Assembly: GCA_000424365.1 (NCBI GenBank)
Contig: AUJT01000024.1
Location: 1 to 64,000, forward strand
Direction: 5' to 3'
DNA: 64,000 nt
Source: Lachnospiraceae bacterium NK4A144
GTDB lineage: Bacteria > Bacillota > Clostridia > Lachnospirales > Lachnospiraceae
Of the stretch, positions 42,522 through 51,126 are shown piece after piece. How positions within the stretch are numbered: the first letter of the stretch is position 1; the number at the start of each line of letters is the position of its first letter. The translations under genes were made by a program, and so were the position numbers. Under the pieces are notes generated by a model, which was given only the letters and a program-made list of their open reading frames with translations, ran no database searches and was not told the DNA's origin.

Positions 42522-43508
42522 TCATCTGCTGTATTCACGCAGACCATAATAATAAAATTTTCTTAGCTTGTTCTTTAAGGATTTGGGTTCAAGTACTACT
42601 GCATCGCGTCCGAAACGCCGAAAGTATTCTTCCAACTGCATCTCGGGCCAGTCAAAGTAGTAGAGATCACCTTCGATCTTTGATACAACGGGACGGTTTT
42701 TGGTTACCAGCTTAAATTTTTTCTGACCAAAATTGTTTAGCCTGACTACTGCATGTACATATAAAGACACGGAATGAGGACTAAGGACAGCTTTTTTCTG
42801 CAGTTCTTTTTGCAGTTCCGGATCGGGCTCAAATGTTTCTGATGTAACAAATGCGCTCCTTATGCGGGAGATCCGGTAGGTGTGCGGTTTTTGCATCCGG
42901 GTATCTCTGCACAGGAGATAATTGCACTGTTCTTCCTTGGACGCAGCGATCATGTATGGTTCAACACGGAAAAAATAGGCTACGGTTGATGAAGTTGTAC
43001 TGAAGGTCAAGATCTTATTCTCTTCGATAGCTCGTGTGATATCCTCGTAGGTGTCCTTAAAGATGATCGCTTCCCTGCTGCTTCTTGGGATTGAGAGGTA
43101 TGAGTTAAACATATCTTTTAGGTACTGGGACAGGGAGGTGTCCTTAAGCATGTTGTTTTCAATGATAGTTATTATTTCATATGATGAACCGCTTACGGTC
43201 AGTGTCAGAGCCTGGTTTTTCCCGCTTTGATACTGATCATTTTTTATGTAGTTATGAATGATCTTATCTGCAAGAGTTGATGCTTCTGTTTCTGAAATTG
43301 TCGTAATATCCGTGAGATCATTAATGATATTGCATAGCAGCTTTTCGCTGTCATGGCGGTACTGCTCAAAATAATTGACTATGAGGGTTTTTAAAAAGGC
43401 ATTCAGGTTCACGGAGCCGTCTTTCTTGGTAAATTCAAAAAGCTCCGCATCATTTAAGAGTCGTGATCTCGTATCTTCCGAAAGATAAATCTTATACTTT
43501 TCTGTCAT
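42522..43508 (-). CDS. WYL-domain transcriptional regulator of the RNA-repair locus
   Basis: 328 residues. The N-terminal part (about 1-60) looks like a ribbon-helix/HTH-type DNA-binding segment (YKIYLSEDTRSRLLNDAELFEF). The C-terminal half has the WYL pattern: RVEPYMIAASKEEQCNYLLCRDTRMQKPHTYRISRIRS, a beta-rich ligand-binding fold that in other regulators senses nucleic-acid or nucleotide ligands. It is divergent from the RNA modules, the Ro60-like and the RtcB genes, so it is the obvious candidate regulator of that operon, perhaps by sensing RNA fragments. Site AAGAGGC before ATG 43508. Confidence 0.8.
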   Translation of the reverse strand: MTEKYKIYLSEDTRSRLLNDAELFEFTKKDGSVNLNAFLKTLIVNYFEQYRHDSEKLLCNIINDLTDITTISETEASTLADKIIHNYIKNDQYQSGKNQALTLTVSGSSYEIITIIENNMLKDTSLSQYLKDMFNSYLSIPRSSREAIIFKDTYEDITRAIEENKILTFSTTSSTVAYFFRVEPYMIAASKEEQCNYLLCRDTRMQKPHTYRISRIRSAFVTSETFEPDPELQKELQKKAVLSPHSVSLYVHAVVRLNNFGQKKFKLVTKNRPVVSKIEGDLYYFDWPEMQLEEYFRRFGRDAVVLEPKSLKNKLRKFYYYGLREYSR

Positions 43509-43661
43509 ATGTGCCTCTTATTAGGGGTTGTAAAAAATATATAAAATAACGAAAAAATGCTATATATAGAATTATATTGGGGTCGTATTTAAACGTCAAT
43601 CTGCATCTTTTTATCTCCAACACTGCGAGGTAATATTTAATCACAACAAAGCAAAAGACAA

Positions 43662-43747
43662 AAGACACTTGCAGCAATCATTTTGGCAGCGAAACATCTG
43701 AGGAAACTTAATGTTTTGTGGGTTCGATTCCCATTTTTATGTGTCTT
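43662..43747 (+). ncRNA. tRNA-like / Y-RNA-like RNA module A
   Basis: Closing stem AAGACAC (43662-43668) / GTGTCTT (43741-43747). Inside are CAGCAATC, a stem AAACAT/ATGTTT, and a canonical T-arm at 43718-43734 with 5-bp stem GTGGG/CCCAT and the 7-base loop TTCGATT, the exact T-loop consensus. No CCA end and no 7-bp acceptor joined to the T-arm, so not a normal tRNA. Confidence 0.7.
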
Positions 43748-43764
43748 GTGCAGTGAGTTGAATA

Positions 43765-43866
43765 AAGATACATCCAGCAATCTACTTGGGACCTGTTGGA
43801 GAGTCGTGGTGGTAATACTCAGACATTGCAGGGTAAGAGCCTGCGGCAGGTTAAAAAATGTATCTT
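43765..43866 (+). ncRNA. tRNA-like / Y-RNA-like RNA module B
   Basis: Perfect 9-bp closing stem AAGATACAT (43765-43773) / ATGTATCTT (43858-43866). The interior opens CCAGCAATC as in module A, has ACCTG (43791-43795) / CAGGT (43847-43851), a GAGT/ACTC stem and a T-arm-like GCAGG-GTAAGAG-CCTGC (43828-43844). A GAGCTGAC/GTCAGCTC hairpin follows directly. Confidence 0.7.
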
Positions 43867-43924
43867 GGAGCTGACTGAAACCACTCATAGGTCAGCTCAT
43901 ATAACAAATTTATGTTTCAGAAAA

Positions 43925-44058
43925 AAATCGCTTAGATACTAACAGCACTTAATCTATTTTACAGCAAGTAGGCTGCATTAAGCAGCACCTGGCTCATAAC
44001 CAGGCTTTCGAGGGTGAAAATCCCTCACTTGAAAAGGATGTATCTAGAACAGCGATTT
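43925..44058 (+). ncRNA. tRNA(CAU)-like / Y-RNA-like RNA module C
   Basis: Outer stem AAATCGCT/AGCGATTT plus TAGATAC/GTATCTA. Inside, 43965-44031 forms a 67-base cloverleaf: 5-bp acceptor CAAGT/ACTTG, two bases, D-arm GCTGC/GCAGC, one base, anticodon arm CCTGG-CTCATAA-CCAGG with a CAT anticodon, a 5-base variable loop, T-arm GAGGG-TGAAAAT-CCCTC. The acceptor is short and the T-loop lacks TTC, so it is a mimic rather than a functional tRNA. Confidence 0.75.
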
Positions 44059-44090
44059 AAGCAGAAGGTTTAAGAAAGAGGGGAATATAA

Positions 44091-45563
44091 ATGTTAGAGT
44101 TCTTAAAAAAGACATTAAATAAAACATTAACAGAAAACGGAGCAGCAGCTTACCATTCAAGCGGATCTGAGTGCCTGGACCTCTTTGCTACGATCGGCGC
44201 ACTCAGAAATAATTCGGATGAGGAGATCATACAGCGTTTTATCAAGGCATATGCTGATGATCCTGATCTTGCAATGAAGATCCTTTTCTTTGCAAGAGAT
44301 ATCAGAGGAGGGTTAGGCGAGAGACGTGTTTTCAGAGTGATCCTTAAGTTCCTTGCAGAAAATGAGCCTGATTCGGCAGAAAAGAATATAGAGTATGTGG
44401 CAGAATACGGTAGATTTGATGATCTGCTGGAGCTTTTAGATACACCGCTTGAGAAAAAGGTTGTTTCATATATTGAAGATCGCCTTAAGAAAGATATTGA
44501 AGAACTCAATGGTTCCGGGAATATCTCACTTCTCGCAAAGTGGCTACCTTCCATTAACACAAGTGATAAAACAGTAGTTAGGAAAGCAAGGAAAATAGCG
44601 AAAGCTATTGGCATGAGCGAGAAAGATTATAGAAAGACATTGTCCGCGCTCAGAGCTGAGATAAAGATCATTGAAAATAACCTTAGAGAAAAGAATTACA
44701 CATTTGATTACGAAAAACAGCCTTCAAAGGCACTTTATAAATACAGAAAGGCATTTATCAGAAACGATTCGGAGAGATACAATTCTTTCATGGAAAAGGC
44801 TGCAGGAAATCCAAATGTGATCCATACAGGAACGCTTACACCATATGACATCATCGCGCCTATAGCGAAATGGTTTGATAATACCGGAAGTCTTAGTGCA
44901 GAGGAGCGCAGGGCAATGGATGTTACATGGAATTCTCTTGAAAACTATGCAGGCTCAGATAATTCTCTTGTAGTAGTGGATGGATCAGGATCGATGTATA
45001 TGCAGAATCATCCAAGTCCGGCAGCAGTAGCGCAGTCCCTTGGTATATACTTTGCAGAACGAAATACAGGAGCTTTTAGTAATCATTTTATTACTTTTTC
45101 ATCTAATCCCAGACTGGTAGAAGTTAAGGGCAGGGATATCGTTGAAAAAGTCCGGTACTGCATGAGCTTTAATGAATGCAGTAACACAAATCTTGAGAAA
45201 ACCTTCAATCTGATCCTTAAGACGGCATTGATGAACAGGCTGAAAAAATCCGATCTTCCGAAGAGGCTCATCATTATTTCGGATATGGAATTTGATTGCG
45301 GTACAGTGAATTCGGATAAAACGATTTTTGAAAGTGCAAGGAAACGGTTTAAAATGTGCGGATACAAACTGCCGCAGGTTGTTTTCTGGAATGTTAACAG
45401 CCGAAACCGTCAGCAGCCTGTCAGGGTAAATGACCAGGGAGTGATCCTCGTTTCGGGATGTTCGCCTCAGATCTTTTCGATGTTAAAAGAGGGCGATTTT
45501 GAACCCTACAAGTTTATGATGAAAGTTCTGTCATCCGAAAGATACGAAAAAATATCGGCGTAA
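44091..45563 (+). CDS. Ro60-like TROVE/DUF2828 protein with vWA domain
   Basis: 490 residues. The N-terminal two thirds are helical repeats of the TROVE/DUF2828 type (ECLDLFATIGALRN, MKILFFARDIRGGLGERRVFR, LLAKWLPSINT). The C-terminal third is a vWA domain with an intact MIDAS start (VVVDGSGSM) and LIIISDMEFDC. Ro60/Rsr rings bind Y RNAs and misfolded RNA ends and work with nucleases or repair enzymes. The gene follows three tRNA-like RNA modules and precedes rtcB in one operon. Site AAGAGGGG. Whether it is a true TROVE or the DUF2828 sister group needs a profile search. Confidence 0.82.
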   Translation: MLEFLKKTLNKTLTENGAAAYHSSGSECLDLFATIGALRNNSDEEIIQRFIKAYADDPDLAMKILFFARDIRGGLGERRVFRVILKFLAENEPDSAEKNIEYVAEYGRFDDLLELLDTPLEKKVVSYIEDRLKKDIEELNGSGNISLLAKWLPSINTSDKTVVRKARKIAKAIGMSEKDYRKTLSALRAEIKIIENNLREKNYTFDYEKQPSKALYKYRKAFIRNDSERYNSFMEKAAGNPNVIHTGTLTPYDIIAPIAKWFDNTGSLSAEERRAMDVTWNSLENYAGSDNSLVVVDGSGSMYMQNHPSPAAVAQSLGIYFAERNTGAFSNHFITFSSNPRLVEVKGRDIVEKVRYCMSFNECSNTNLEKTFNLILKTALMNRLKKSDLPKRLIIISDMEFDCGTVNSDKTIFESARKRFKMCGYKLPQVVFWNVNSRNRQQPVRVNDQGVILVSGCSPQIFSMLKEGDFEPYKFMMKVLSSERYEKISA

Positions 45564-45583
45564 TGACAGATATGTGGAGAAAA

Positions 45584-46801
45584 ATGAATACGATTGAAAT
45601 AAAGGGAAAAGTAAATACAGCCCTCTGCTACGCAAAGGTAGTTGAGGATGAGGCAATAGAGCAGATCCGACGGATGTGTGATTATCCAATGACAGCCGGT
45701 TCAAAGATAAGGATAATGCCGGATGTCCATGCAGGAAAAGGATGTACCATCGGAACTACCATGACTATTACGGATAAAGCCGTTCCAAATGTGGTAGGGG
45801 TTGATATCGGATGCGGTATGTACACGGTAAATCTTGGCAAGAAAGATATTGACCTTGAGAAACTAGATATGGCAGCTTTTTATATTCCGTCAGGAATGAA
45901 TGTATGGGAAGGGAGATCTGAAAGATTTGATCTTGAGTCTCTTCGCTGTTACAGGGATCTGAAACAGACAAAGAGACTTGAGAGATCCCTTGGAACACTT
46001 GGAGGCGGCAATCATTTCATCGAAGTTGACAGGTCTTCAGACGGAACGCAGTATCTCGTAATTCATTCAGGGTCGAGAAATCTTGGTAAACAGGTGGCTG
46101 AAATATATCAGGCTCTTGCTGTAGATCTTGATAAAGGAATCGGTGATTATCTCGAAGCCCGTGATGAACTTATAAAGACCTATAAGGCACAGGGACGGCG
46201 TAAAGAAATCCAAAATGCGTTAAAGGAACTTTATAAGAAAAAGTTCAATGACGGCCCGGCAACGATGCCCGCTGATCTATGTTACTTATCAGGAAAATAT
46301 CTCGAAGATTATCTTCATGACGTAGAAATATGTCAAAAATTTGCACGCCGGAACCGTGAAAAGATGGCAGAGATCCTTATAGAAAAAGCAGATTTAAACG
46401 CAGGAGAGGCGTTTCACACTATCCATAATTATATTGATACGGATGAAATGATACTTCGAAAAGGCTCAATTGCTGCACACGAGGGAGAAAAAGTCCTGAT
46501 TCCAATTAATATGCGGGACGGATCTGTGTTGGCTGTAGGGAAGGGTAATCCCGATTGGAATTATTCGGCACCTCACGGAGCAGGAAGGATAATGTCACGT
46601 ACATCTGCCAAGAATACTCTATCTATGGATGAATACAAGGAATCTATGAAGGGCATTTATACATCATCCGTATGCGAAGATACTCTTGATGAGGCACCGA
46701 TGGCATACAAATCCTTAGATGACATTATTGATGTGATAAAAGAATCCGTAGAAATAATCGATGTAATGAAACCGATATACAATTTCAAGGCAACATCGTA
46801 A
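45584..46801 (+). CDS. rtcB: RNA ligase RtcB
   Basis: 405 residues, somewhat shorter than the about 480 of E. coli RtcB. GTP- and Mn-dependent ligase joining 2',3'-cyclic phosphate (or 3'-phosphate) to 5'-OH RNA ends. Visible are IMPDVHAGKGCTIGTT, GVDIGCGM (Mn-binding Cys), LGGGNHFIEV, HSGSRNLGK, and SAPHGAGRIMSR with the histidine guanylylated in catalysis. Start ATG 45584 matches the family N-terminus (NTIEIKG); ATG 45563 overlapping the upstream stop is also possible. No archease or RtcA gene is adjacent. Confidence 0.92.
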   Translation: MNTIEIKGKVNTALCYAKVVEDEAIEQIRRMCDYPMTAGSKIRIMPDVHAGKGCTIGTTMTITDKAVPNVVGVDIGCGMYTVNLGKKDIDLEKLDMAAFYIPSGMNVWEGRSERFDLESLRCYRDLKQTKRLERSLGTLGGGNHFIEVDRSSDGTQYLVIHSGSRNLGKQVAEIYQALAVDLDKGIGDYLEARDELIKTYKAQGRRKEIQNALKELYKKKFNDGPATMPADLCYLSGKYLEDYLHDVEICQKFARRNREKMAEILIEKADLNAGEAFHTIHNYIDTDEMILRKGSIAAHEGEKVLIPINMRDGSVLAVGKGNPDWNYSAPHGAGRIMSRTSAKNTLSMDEYKESMKGIYTSSVCEDTLDEAPMAYKSLDDIIDVIKESVEIIDVMKPIYNFKATS

Positions 46802-46840
46802 CATTTTATTTTTATAAGTTACATAGTAAAGACAAAGTCT

Positions 46841-47041
46841 ATGACAAATGTCGTATTTTTCATTGAAAAGAAATATAAAAAGTGGCCATGGTTTCATTAT
46901 ACAAATGATCCGATAAATATATTACATCCACTTCGACCACGCATGGAGTTTGGGAGATTAGAGATGGACTGGGATTTATTTGTAAAAATTGGCGGAGATG
47001 GTCATTCTGCTGAGAGGATAGTAGATATATTGCAGTTGTGA
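46841..47041 (+). CDS. Possible small protein of unknown function
   Basis: 66 codons ending in WDLFVKIGGDGHSAERIVDILQL. No convincing ribosome binding site and no family. The first bases contain TGACAAATGTC, close to the operator motif seen before the PTS operon. It could be a small gene or a decayed end of one. Confidence 0.3.
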   Translation: MTNVVFFIEKKYKKWPWFHYTNDPINILHPLRPRMEFGRLEMDWDLFVKIGGDGHSAERIVDILQL

Positions 47042-47050
47042 TAAAATCAG

Positions 47051-47094
47051 ATGGTGTCAGGTTCAGGAGAATCTTGAATCTGGCATCATTTTAT
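47051..47094 (+). terminator. Terminator
   Basis: ATGGTGTCAGGTTCAGG / TCTTGAATCTGGCATCAT stem, then TTTATTTT. Confidence 0.75.
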
Positions 47095-47119
47095 TTTGTC
47101 AAAGGACATATTTTGTGTG

Positions 47120-48019
47120 ATGGAAAAAAGAAATTATAAAGGCGCACTTCTCACATTATCAGGTGCATCGTGCTGGGGAATATCAGGATCGGTAGGTCAA
47201 TATTTATTTACGGTTCAAAATATGGACAGCAGATGGCTTGTCCCTATAAGATTAGGCTTAGCAGGAGTGATCCTTCTTATCTATTCAGCGATCAAAAATC
47301 GCGAAGAAGTAATGCTCCCGTGGAAAACATGGAAACGGGCAGTATATATGCTGATATACGGTTTACTGGGAGTCAGCTGCTGTCAGTTTTTTTATTTTTT
47401 AACGATAGAATTATCATCGGCAGCCATAGGAACGATATTGCAGGATCTGGCACCGATCTTTATCTTGTTGTTTACATGTGTGATATCTAAGAGATTTCCG
47501 AAGATCATGGAGATATGCTCGATAGTAATGGCACTTTTCGGAGTATTTTTGCTTACCACCCATGGTGACATCTCATCTATGAATATACCTGTGGGAGCGC
47601 TTATCACAGGCGTAATAAGCGGAATATGTGTCGCAGTCTACAATATACTCGCGCCAAAAATGAGTTATGTTCCGGTGATCATAGTGCAGGGCTGGTCATT
47701 TTTTCTTGGCGGTATCGTAGGCACTTTCTTATTCAGGATCTGGGAATTTGATTATGTTCCAAATATATATGGGATAATGGGGATCGCGTTTGTGATTCTT
47801 GTAGGGAATGTACTTGCGTTCACACTGTACATAAGCGGCACGCAGATCATAGGCCCCGGAAAAGCTATCCTGTACAGCTTTGCGGAACCGATCACTGCAG
47901 CGATCATCTCAACCGTTGTACTGGGATCGGCATTTACTATATATGATGCGGCAGGCTTCCTTATGATATTTGCGATGTTATTCTTGATATCAATGGACAG
48001 TAGAAAAGAATCAGTTTGA
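47120..48019 (+). CDS. EamA/DMT-family transporter
   Basis: 299 residues with ten predicted membrane helices in two EamA repeats. LTLSGASCWGISGSVGQYLF opens the first; GVISGICVAVYNILAPKM opens the second; SFAEPITAAIISTVVLG is the typical end motif. Metabolite exporter of the drug/metabolite superfamily, substrate unknown. Start ATG 47120, site AAAGGA about 13 bases upstream. Terminator at 48059. Confidence 0.88.
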   Translation: MEKRNYKGALLTLSGASCWGISGSVGQYLFTVQNMDSRWLVPIRLGLAGVILLIYSAIKNREEVMLPWKTWKRAVYMLIYGLLGVSCCQFFYFLTIELSSAAIGTILQDLAPIFILLFTCVISKRFPKIMEICSIVMALFGVFLLTTHGDISSMNIPVGALITGVISGICVAVYNILAPKMSYVPVIIVQGWSFFLGGIVGTFLFRIWEFDYVPNIYGIMGIAFVILVGNVLAFTLYISGTQIIGPGKAILYSFAEPITAAIISTVVLGSAFTIYDAAGFLMIFAMLFLISMDSRKESV

Positions 48020-48058
48020 CGCATCTATCTCGTCGGGGTATGATAAAAAAGTCGTAGC

Positions 48059-48095
48059 GTAGCAGGCAGTAATGAGACTGCCTGCTACATTTGTG
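48059..48095 (+). terminator. Terminator after the DMT transporter
   Basis: Perfect 11-bp stem GTAGCAGGCAG / CTGCCTGCTAC with an 8-base loop, then ATTTGTG. Confidence 0.7.
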
Positions 48096-48125
48096 TAGAA
48101 CAGATAAAGTGTGAGGAGATCTGAT

Positions 48126-50033
48126 TTGAAAAAGAAGCTGTTCCGCATAGCGGGAGCCCTATTTTTTATATTTTTGCTTGTCTTTTTTATTATCGCGGCA
48201 AATATATTTATGACTCCGTATTGGAGATATTCAAATGATCCCGATGATGCCGGAGAAAGTTCACGATATGAGAATTTTTACGAGATGCCTGATAATACCT
48301 TGGACTATCTCGTGATCGGACCGAGTAATTCTTATCACAGTCTGGAACCCATGCAGGTATATGCGTATTCTGGAATAACAGGTTTTGATCTCGGCGGTCC
48401 CAGTCAGCCTATGTACTGCAGCTACTACTGGCTTAAGGAAGCGCTGAAGACCCAGTTGCCTAAGCTTGTTTTTGTCGATGCAGGTTCATTTGTGCGAGAA
48501 AATCCAAGCAATGAAAGAATATTAAAATCGATCCTGCCGATGAAGCCATCTCTCAATAAATTGCAGGCTATCAGAGACTGCTGCAGTTATGATGATGAGC
48601 TCCTGTATACTGCGCTCTTTCCGCTATATCAGTTTCACTCCAGATGGGAAGAATTTAGTAAAAAGGATGTAGTCAGGAGAAACGGTGAGCCGTATCTGTC
48701 AAAAGGTGCGACTATCCGCTTTGTGTCCATGAATGAGATCGACGCATCAGAAGTTAACCTTAGGGAAGAAAAGCATGTCGTAGTATCCGGGGATGGATCT
48801 GCAACGGCGGTACTCGATGAAATGCCGTTAAATGAAAACAGTGCATACTGGCTCGGAAAAATGAAAGAGCTTTGTGATGAGAACGGTATTGAATTAGTTC
48901 CGATCAAATTCCCGACAAAAAACTGGAATAGTCGCTGGAGTGCAGAGGTGCAGGGCTTTCTCGATGAGATGGGGCTTGAGCTTGTAGATCTCACCGGAGA
49001 GAAAAATCCGACAGGGATCAACTGGTCAAAGGACAGCTTTGATAACGGAAAGCACCTTAATTACTATGGAATGGTAAAGACTTCACGGTACTTTGCAGAT
49101 TATCTAAAAGAGAACTGGTCATTTACATCGCACAAGGGAGAGTCAGCCTATACGATATGGGATAAAGATCTTGAGTCTTACAGATCGTGGGAGACAAAAG
49201 AGATCACAGAACTTTTGCAATCAAACAGAGAAAAGATCGATTACTTTAATGAAATAGCGGCTGACAATGCGGATTATCTGATACTTATGTCTGTAAAGAC
49301 GGATGTGTCCACCTATTGGCCGAAGAGCCTTGATGGCGCGATAAAGCAGTTAGGTATCAAAACAGATCTGTCATCCATACGTCAGCAGTCGTTTATCGCT
49401 GTGTCTGACGCCGGAAAGACCGTCATGGAGATTTCAGATCCGGATATACTGAATTATGACTTCAAATGGACGGACGAAAACGGATCTGAGCACATGATCC
49501 ACATAAAGAGCGGCGGTGCAGGCAGCGACTCGGATATAGAGGTTGATGGAAGTCTTTTTGGTCTCGGTAATTCCGGATTAAATGTTGTTGTGATCGATAA
49601 AAAGGATGGAAGTCCGGTATCTGCGGCGTCACTTGGAAGTTATTCTTCTGATAATGTTTTTGATCAGAAAAATGCAAAAGAAGCGGAAGCGCCGGCTATC
49701 CTTAATGATGGTAAATATAAACTTTCAGATGGTGACTCTGAGATTTCTGTGGAGATCAAGAGAAGTGCCGATAATACTTATCTAATAGCAGACTCTGAGA
49801 CAGGGAAGTACCTGTCGGCAGCGGGACAAAATAAGCCCGGGGATAAAGTTCTGTCAGAAGATGATCGTGGTCTGGCGACCACGAAATGGAAGATCTACTA
49901 TGCGGAAGATGGTAAATACTGGCTCTACTCGGTATTTAACGGTATGGTCGTATCAATGCAGAACGGTGAACTTATCATGGAAGAACTTGATGAGAGATCA
50001 GAAGTACCTTCATTTGTATTAAAAAGTATTTAA
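48126..50033 (+). CDS. Membrane-anchored SGNH-like protein with C-terminal beta-trefoil-like domain
   Basis: 635 residues with an unusual TTG start at 48126: GAGGAG lies seven bases before it, while the GTG at 48111 overlaps that site. One N-terminal membrane helix (ALFFIFLLVFFIIAANIFM) is followed by an extracellular domain with YLVIGPSNSYHSLEPMQVY (GxS in the position of the SGNH nucleophile) and a DltD/AlgX-like order of elements, then about residues 530-635 a ricin-type or fascin-like repeat (YLIADSETGKYLSAAGQ, KWKIYYAEDGKYWLYSVFNG). A role in cell-surface polysaccharide modification is likely but inferred. Confidence 0.65.
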   Translation: MKKKLFRIAGALFFIFLLVFFIIAANIFMTPYWRYSNDPDDAGESSRYENFYEMPDNTLDYLVIGPSNSYHSLEPMQVYAYSGITGFDLGGPSQPMYCSYYWLKEALKTQLPKLVFVDAGSFVRENPSNERILKSILPMKPSLNKLQAIRDCCSYDDELLYTALFPLYQFHSRWEEFSKKDVVRRNGEPYLSKGATIRFVSMNEIDASEVNLREEKHVVVSGDGSATAVLDEMPLNENSAYWLGKMKELCDENGIELVPIKFPTKNWNSRWSAEVQGFLDEMGLELVDLTGEKNPTGINWSKDSFDNGKHLNYYGMVKTSRYFADYLKENWSFTSHKGESAYTIWDKDLESYRSWETKEITELLQSNREKIDYFNEIAADNADYLILMSVKTDVSTYWPKSLDGAIKQLGIKTDLSSIRQQSFIAVSDAGKTVMEISDPDILNYDFKWTDENGSEHMIHIKSGGAGSDSDIEVDGSLFGLGNSGLNVVVIDKKDGSPVSAASLGSYSSDNVFDQKNAKEAEAPAILNDGKYKLSDGDSEISVEIKRSADNTYLIADSETGKYLSAAGQNKPGDKVLSEDDRGLATTKWKIYYAEDGKYWLYSVFNGMVVSMQNGELIMEELDERSEVPSFVLKSI

Positions 50034-50040
50034 AACAAAG

Positions 50041-50076
50041 AAAGCGTAAGCTGCATTGGCGGCCTACGCTTTTCTC
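50041..50076 (+). terminator. Terminator
   Basis: AAAGCGTA / TACGCTTT stem with inner GC pairs, followed by TTTCTC. Confidence 0.7.
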
Positions 50077-50100
50077 GATCAAAATCATGCTTATGACATG

Positions 50101-50135
50101 AAAAAAACCTGAAAGCATTCACTTTCAGGTTTTTT
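50101..50135. terminator. Terminator of the tRNA pair (minus strand), bidirectional
   Basis: CCTGAAAG / CTTTCAGG with an A-run before and a T-run after. Confidence 0.8.
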
Positions 50136-50137
50136 AG

Positions 50138-50208
50138 AGGCGACAACCAGAATCGAACTGGTGATACGGGTGTTGCAGACCCTTGCCTTACCGCTTGGCT
50201 ATGTCGCC
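50138..50208 (-). tRNA. tRNA-Cys (GCA)
   Basis: On the minus strand a 71-base cloverleaf: acceptor GGCGACA, anticodon loop CTGCAAC (anticodon GCA), T-arm with GTTCGATTC, discriminator U as usual for Cys. No encoded CCA. Confidence 0.93.
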
Positions 50209-50252
50209 ATATAAACGACCAGCAATAAATGCTGGTCGAAATTTCATATTAA

Positions 50253-50324
50253 CTCCCCGAGCGGGGCTCGAACCTGCAACAACTCGGTTAACAGCCGAGT
50301 GCTCTACCATTGAGCTATCGAGGA
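50253..50324 (-). tRNA. tRNA-Asn (GUU)
   Basis: Minus-strand 72-base cloverleaf: acceptor TCCTCGA / TCGGGGA, D-arm AGCTCAATGGTAGAGC, anticodon loop CTGTTAA (anticodon GTT), T-arm GGTTCGAGCC, discriminator G, no encoded CCA. Transcribed together with tRNA-Cys. Confidence 0.93.
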
Positions 50325-50400
50325 AAGTCAACATGTGTATTATATCGCGTACATATAAAAAGGTAAAGTGGTTTTTTGAAAAAGAATTATGAAAATTTCC

Positions 50401-50431
50401 CCCGGTCGTGATCAAGATCACGATCGGGGAA
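50401..50431 (-). terminator. Strong hairpin after the 50446-51003 gene
   Basis: 14-bp stem CCCCGGTCGTGATC / GATCACGATCGGGG with a 2-base loop (minimal), followed on the minus strand by GAAATTTTC. Probably the terminator of the minus-strand gene. Confidence 0.6.
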
Positions 50432-50445
50432 TGAGCGTCTATAAG

Positions 50446-51003
50446 CTATTTCGGAGAAAGTATCATTCTGAACCCTTCTGAATCAAGAGCATAATTATAT
50501 TCATCAAGTTTTTGTGTACTCCAGTCCATATATGAGCAGATAACCTGCAGACGGAGATCCATGTGCAGATGTATCGCTCCGGGTAATAGTGAAAGAGCAA
50601 AGAGCCTGTCGCGAAGTATCAAGAAAGAATCTTTATCATAATTTATCACAGGGCAGCGCTCTATCGTTCCGGTTGACAGTTTCTTTTCGAAGCATAAACG
50701 TCCGTACTCCAATTGAGAGATGGTATTCACCAGACTCTCATACAGCTCAGGAAGGAGCTTGGCAAATGAAGCCTGAAACTGCAAAAGTAACTGACAGGCT
50801 TCCAGTATCGTCGCTCTGTCATCACCGGCAGCATCATTTTCCTTAAGAACCAGATTAGAAATCACTTCAGAGATAAAAGTGTGCATGGTACTGAGCTCAC
50901 TAAGGATCACAGTTAAAGACTCTTCCATGTGTTTGTCACTGTTCAGAATACACTTTTCTCCGCTCAGTGTGTAATAGACCAATTCTGAATCAATTTTTTT
51001 CAT
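50446..51003 (-). CDS. Unknown helical cytoplasmic protein
   Basis: 185 residues, mostly alpha-helical by eye (LTVILSELSTMHTFISEVISNLVLKEND, ACQLLLQFQASFAKLLPELYESLVNTI), acidic, no signal or membrane segment. GGAGG seven bases before ATG 51003 fixes the start. No family recognised and no operon partner. Confidence 0.6.
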   Translation of the reverse strand: MKKIDSELVYYTLSGEKCILNSDKHMEESLTVILSELSTMHTFISEVISNLVLKENDAAGDDRATILEACQLLLQFQASFAKLLPELYESLVNTISQLEYGRLCFEKKLSTGTIERCPVINYDKDSFLILRDRLFALSLLPGAIHLHMDLRLQVICSYMDWSTQKLDEYNYALDSEGFRMILSPK

Positions 51004-51126
51004 AGAACTACCTCCGACCTTCCCTGGTTCGGTAAGGGTGTAACTTTTCACCTTATATATCGAACAGAGTCAGGCTAGGAGATTACCGGAATATGCGTGT
51101 ATACTGCGTTTTTTAAGAAACAGTGC

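Noticed and set aside
43965-44031. Annotation as a genuine tRNA-Met
   Set aside because: Acceptor stem has only 5 bp, T-loop lacks the TTC consensus, no CCA or discriminator context, and it is embedded in a longer stem; treated as a tRNA-like part of an RNA module.
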